Source of the DNA: Rhodoblastus acidophilus
GTDB lineage: Bacteria > Pseudomonadota > Alphaproteobacteria > Rhizobiales > Beijerinckiaceae
NCBI RefSeq assembly: GCF_009720655.1
Contig: NZ_WNKS01000024.1
Span: 1-55,485, forward strand
Length of the DNA stretch: 55,485 bases
Direction: 5' to 3'
Of this stretch, positions 54,186 through 55,485 are shown piece by piece (positions within the stretch are counted from its first letter, which is position 1; every line of letters begins with the position of its first letter). Both the position numbers and the translations under genes were made by a program. Below the pieces are notes generated by a model. The model searched no databases, had not been told where the DNA came from, and saw nothing but the letters and a program-made list of their open reading frames with translations.

Positions 54186-54488
54186 GGCGCCCGGCTCGAC
54201 GGCTTCGAACGCGAAGGCTGTGAGCCTTCGCCGGGCGTTTTGTGCGGCCGCAGGCGAAATCGCGGGCGCCTGTTGCGCGGCGTCGTCGATCTTCGTCGTC
54301 GCCTCGGCGATCCGGTTCATCGCATGGGTGATCGCCTCGACGCCGCCGGCCGCGACCTGCATGTTTTGCGAAATGTTGGCGGTGAGGATCGCGCCCGCCC
54401 TGTCGAACGGGATCATCGCTTGCGCGCGATCAAGCGCGGCGAAAGCGGCAACAGCTTTGGCGGTCTCGGATTTCAAGTGGAAAAACAT
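54186..54488 (-). pseudogene. Internally deleted PAS-MCP remnant
   Basis: From an ATG at 54488 the frame reads MFFHLKSETAKAVAAFAALD, then RAQAMIPFDRAGAILTAN, the usual beginning of a PAS-type chemoreceptor (ALDRxQAxIEFDLDGTILTAN). The PAS domain then breaks off and joins directly to VAAGGVEAITHAMNRIAEAT, which resembles the far C-terminal coiled region of an MCP. Several hundred codons are missing between the two. After this the frame runs into the upstream end of the PAS gene without similarity. It appears to be a third receptor lost by internal deletion. Confidence 0.55.
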
Positions 54489-54776
54489 GGGGTTCCGACG
54501 TACACAGCGCGCGACGCAACCTTGCGTTGTATTGCTGAACGAATCGTTAACCGACAATTTTGAATTCAAAAAAAATCAGCGATCGGGCGCCGCCCGCCGG
54601 GTGACGAAGGCCACAGACGACCGGGACGCCACGGCATCGTTTGGCGATCGTCGGACAACATCCCAAATGGCGGATTGCTCAGCGGCCCGGGAACAGACGA
54701 GAGCCACGCGCGCGCCTTTGGCGTCCCCGGATTCCTTGGATGCGGCGCGCGAATGAACGCATCTGTCTTTTTTGAT

Positions 54777-54989
54777 CTATCGGGCGGCCGGAACGCGCGA
54801 TTGCAGTTGGGAGATCATGGTTTGACCCTCGGCGCCCGACAGCCATTGCTCCGCTTCAACGCGCGTTCCGAAACGGACGCCGTGCTTGTAGGGATTCAGC
54901 TTGCCATAAATGGGAACGATGATCCGCCAGTCGTCGTCGTCGATATCGAGTACATATGCTGGCGATACGTAAGCCGCTTGTCGAGCCAT
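54777..54989 (-). CDS. Small protein of unknown function
   Basis: A 70-residue acidic-to-neutral protein beginning MARQAAYVSPAYVLDIDDDD, then WRIIVPIYGKLNPYKHGVRF and ending with SQLQSRVPAAR. GGGGTGG precedes the ATG at 54989. I do not recognise the family. Aromatic and charged residues are well spread, so it reads like a real small protein. Confidence 0.5.
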   Translation of the reverse strand: MARQAAYVSPAYVLDIDDDDWRIIVPIYGKLNPYKHGVRFGTRVEAEQWLSGAEGQTMISQLQSRVPAAR

Positions 54990-55162
54990 ATCCACCCCAC
55001 TGGTGATGAGCGCCAAACGCGTAACAACGTGATTTGGGCAGGATCGCTGAATACCCGCACGCGTTGCGACCATGAGGCGCGCTGAAGAGATTTGAACCGG
55101 CATTGCTTCCCGTAAAATTATTAATGCGATCAATTAAGAATTCATTAATGGTGTCAGACATT

Positions 55163-55400
55163 GGCCTCGCCTCGGCGCTGCCGCTGTATTTTACGGCTCA
55201 CTTTCACGTCACTCAGGTGGCGGCTGGCCTGATCGTGTCGCCGATCGTGTTCTTCGGCTCCACCTTCCGCCCGGTGGGCGGCGCCATCGCCGACCGCATC
55301 GGCGGCATCAAGTCGCTCACCTTCATGTTCGTGGTGGTCTCCGCCTGCTATTTCGGCGTCGCGCTGCTTCCGGAAGCGCCGGCGAGCGGCGGCTGGGGTT
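55163..55400 (+). pseudogene. Nitrate/nitrite MFS transporter fragment, truncated at both ends
   Basis: About 80 codons match the middle of NarK/NasA-type transporters: GLASALPLYFTAHFHVTQVA, IVFFGSTFRPVGGAIADRIG and GIKSLTFMFVVVSACYF. The first half of the protein is missing: upstream is short AT-rich sequence without similarity. At about 55400 similarity stops and GATACGGTTTCCGTTTGATC begins, which I recognise as a common intergenic repeat start in this group of bacteria. A start codon in front may allow a short product, but not a working transporter. Confidence 0.7.
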
Positions 55401-55485
55401 TGATACGGTTTCCGTTTGATCACTTCGCATTTGCGATTTCGGGCCACCAGTGAAATCCGGCTCGGCTTTTGATGGTGCCGCGTTC

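Overview
The window is a stretch of a GC-rich alphaproteobacterial chromosome. It looks like Hyphomicrobiales (Rhizobiales), and the mix fits a nitrogen-fixing Beijerinckiaceae/Methylocystaceae-type organism. The grounds are GC-rich codon use, a nadABC operon with palindromic operators, a FixLJ-like pair, a CowN gene (protects nitrogenase from CO), a valine-degradation cluster, and dispersed palindromic repeats of the kind seen between genes in this order. The taxonomic call is inference from gene content, not from a marker gene.

Layout. 1-2.9 kb is the right end of an integrated element. It holds a serine resolvase with a well-formed three-part res site, a 30-bp tandem repeat array next to a decayed second resolvase, an AlpA-like excisionase, and a tyrosine integrase that ends 73 bp from the 3' end of a tRNA-Phe gene, the likely attachment site. 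3-9 kb is core genome: phasin-like protein, infA-maf-yacG, an atypical Nramp transporter, msrPQ, ilvC. 9-19 kb: NTF2-like protein, a TPR lipoprotein-size secreted protein, nadA-nadB-nadC, pgm, an AmpG-like permease, Rrf2 regulator. 19-24 kb: TfoX-like protein, 3-hydroxyisobutyryl-CoA hydrolase, LysR regulator with cupin gene, a gene-poor stretch with a near-parS palindrome, and an AT-rich orphan gene with the His/Cys motifs of a caspase-like protease. 23-33 kb is envelope and signalling: YdjC-type deacetylase, polyprenyl-phosphate glycosyltransferase, murJ, a FixL/FixJ-like pair with tandem PAS domains, a class A penicillin-binding protein.

33-37 kb: YcgN-like protein, a glycine-rich secreted protein, miaA and serB with overlapping divergent start codons, then a PAS-LytTR regulator closely resembling the CO sensor RcoM directly upstream of cowN. 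37-43 kb: mmsA, acyl-CoA dehydrogenase, mmsB, enoyl-CoA hydratase and an FAD oxidoreductase; with the hydrolase at 19-20 kb these cover valine breakdown from isobutyryl-CoA onward. 43-49 kb: PsiE-like protein, asd, AI-2E-family permease, RluA-type pseudouridine synthase, ftsY, yciB. 49-55 kb is accessory and partly decayed: two convergent LuxR-type regulators separated by a dispersed repeat, a small unknown gene, a remnant of a 2Fe-2S oxidoreductase subunit, a two-gene Aer-like receptor (PAS protein plus MCP), an internally deleted MCP remnant, a small unknown gene, and a nitrate-transporter fragment truncated at both ends.

The most interesting items are the rcoM-cowN pair with a candidate direct-repeat operator, the orphan caspase-like gene, and the resolvase/res/repeat array at the left edge. 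All assignments are by reading the translated sequence and family knowledge; no search was run.
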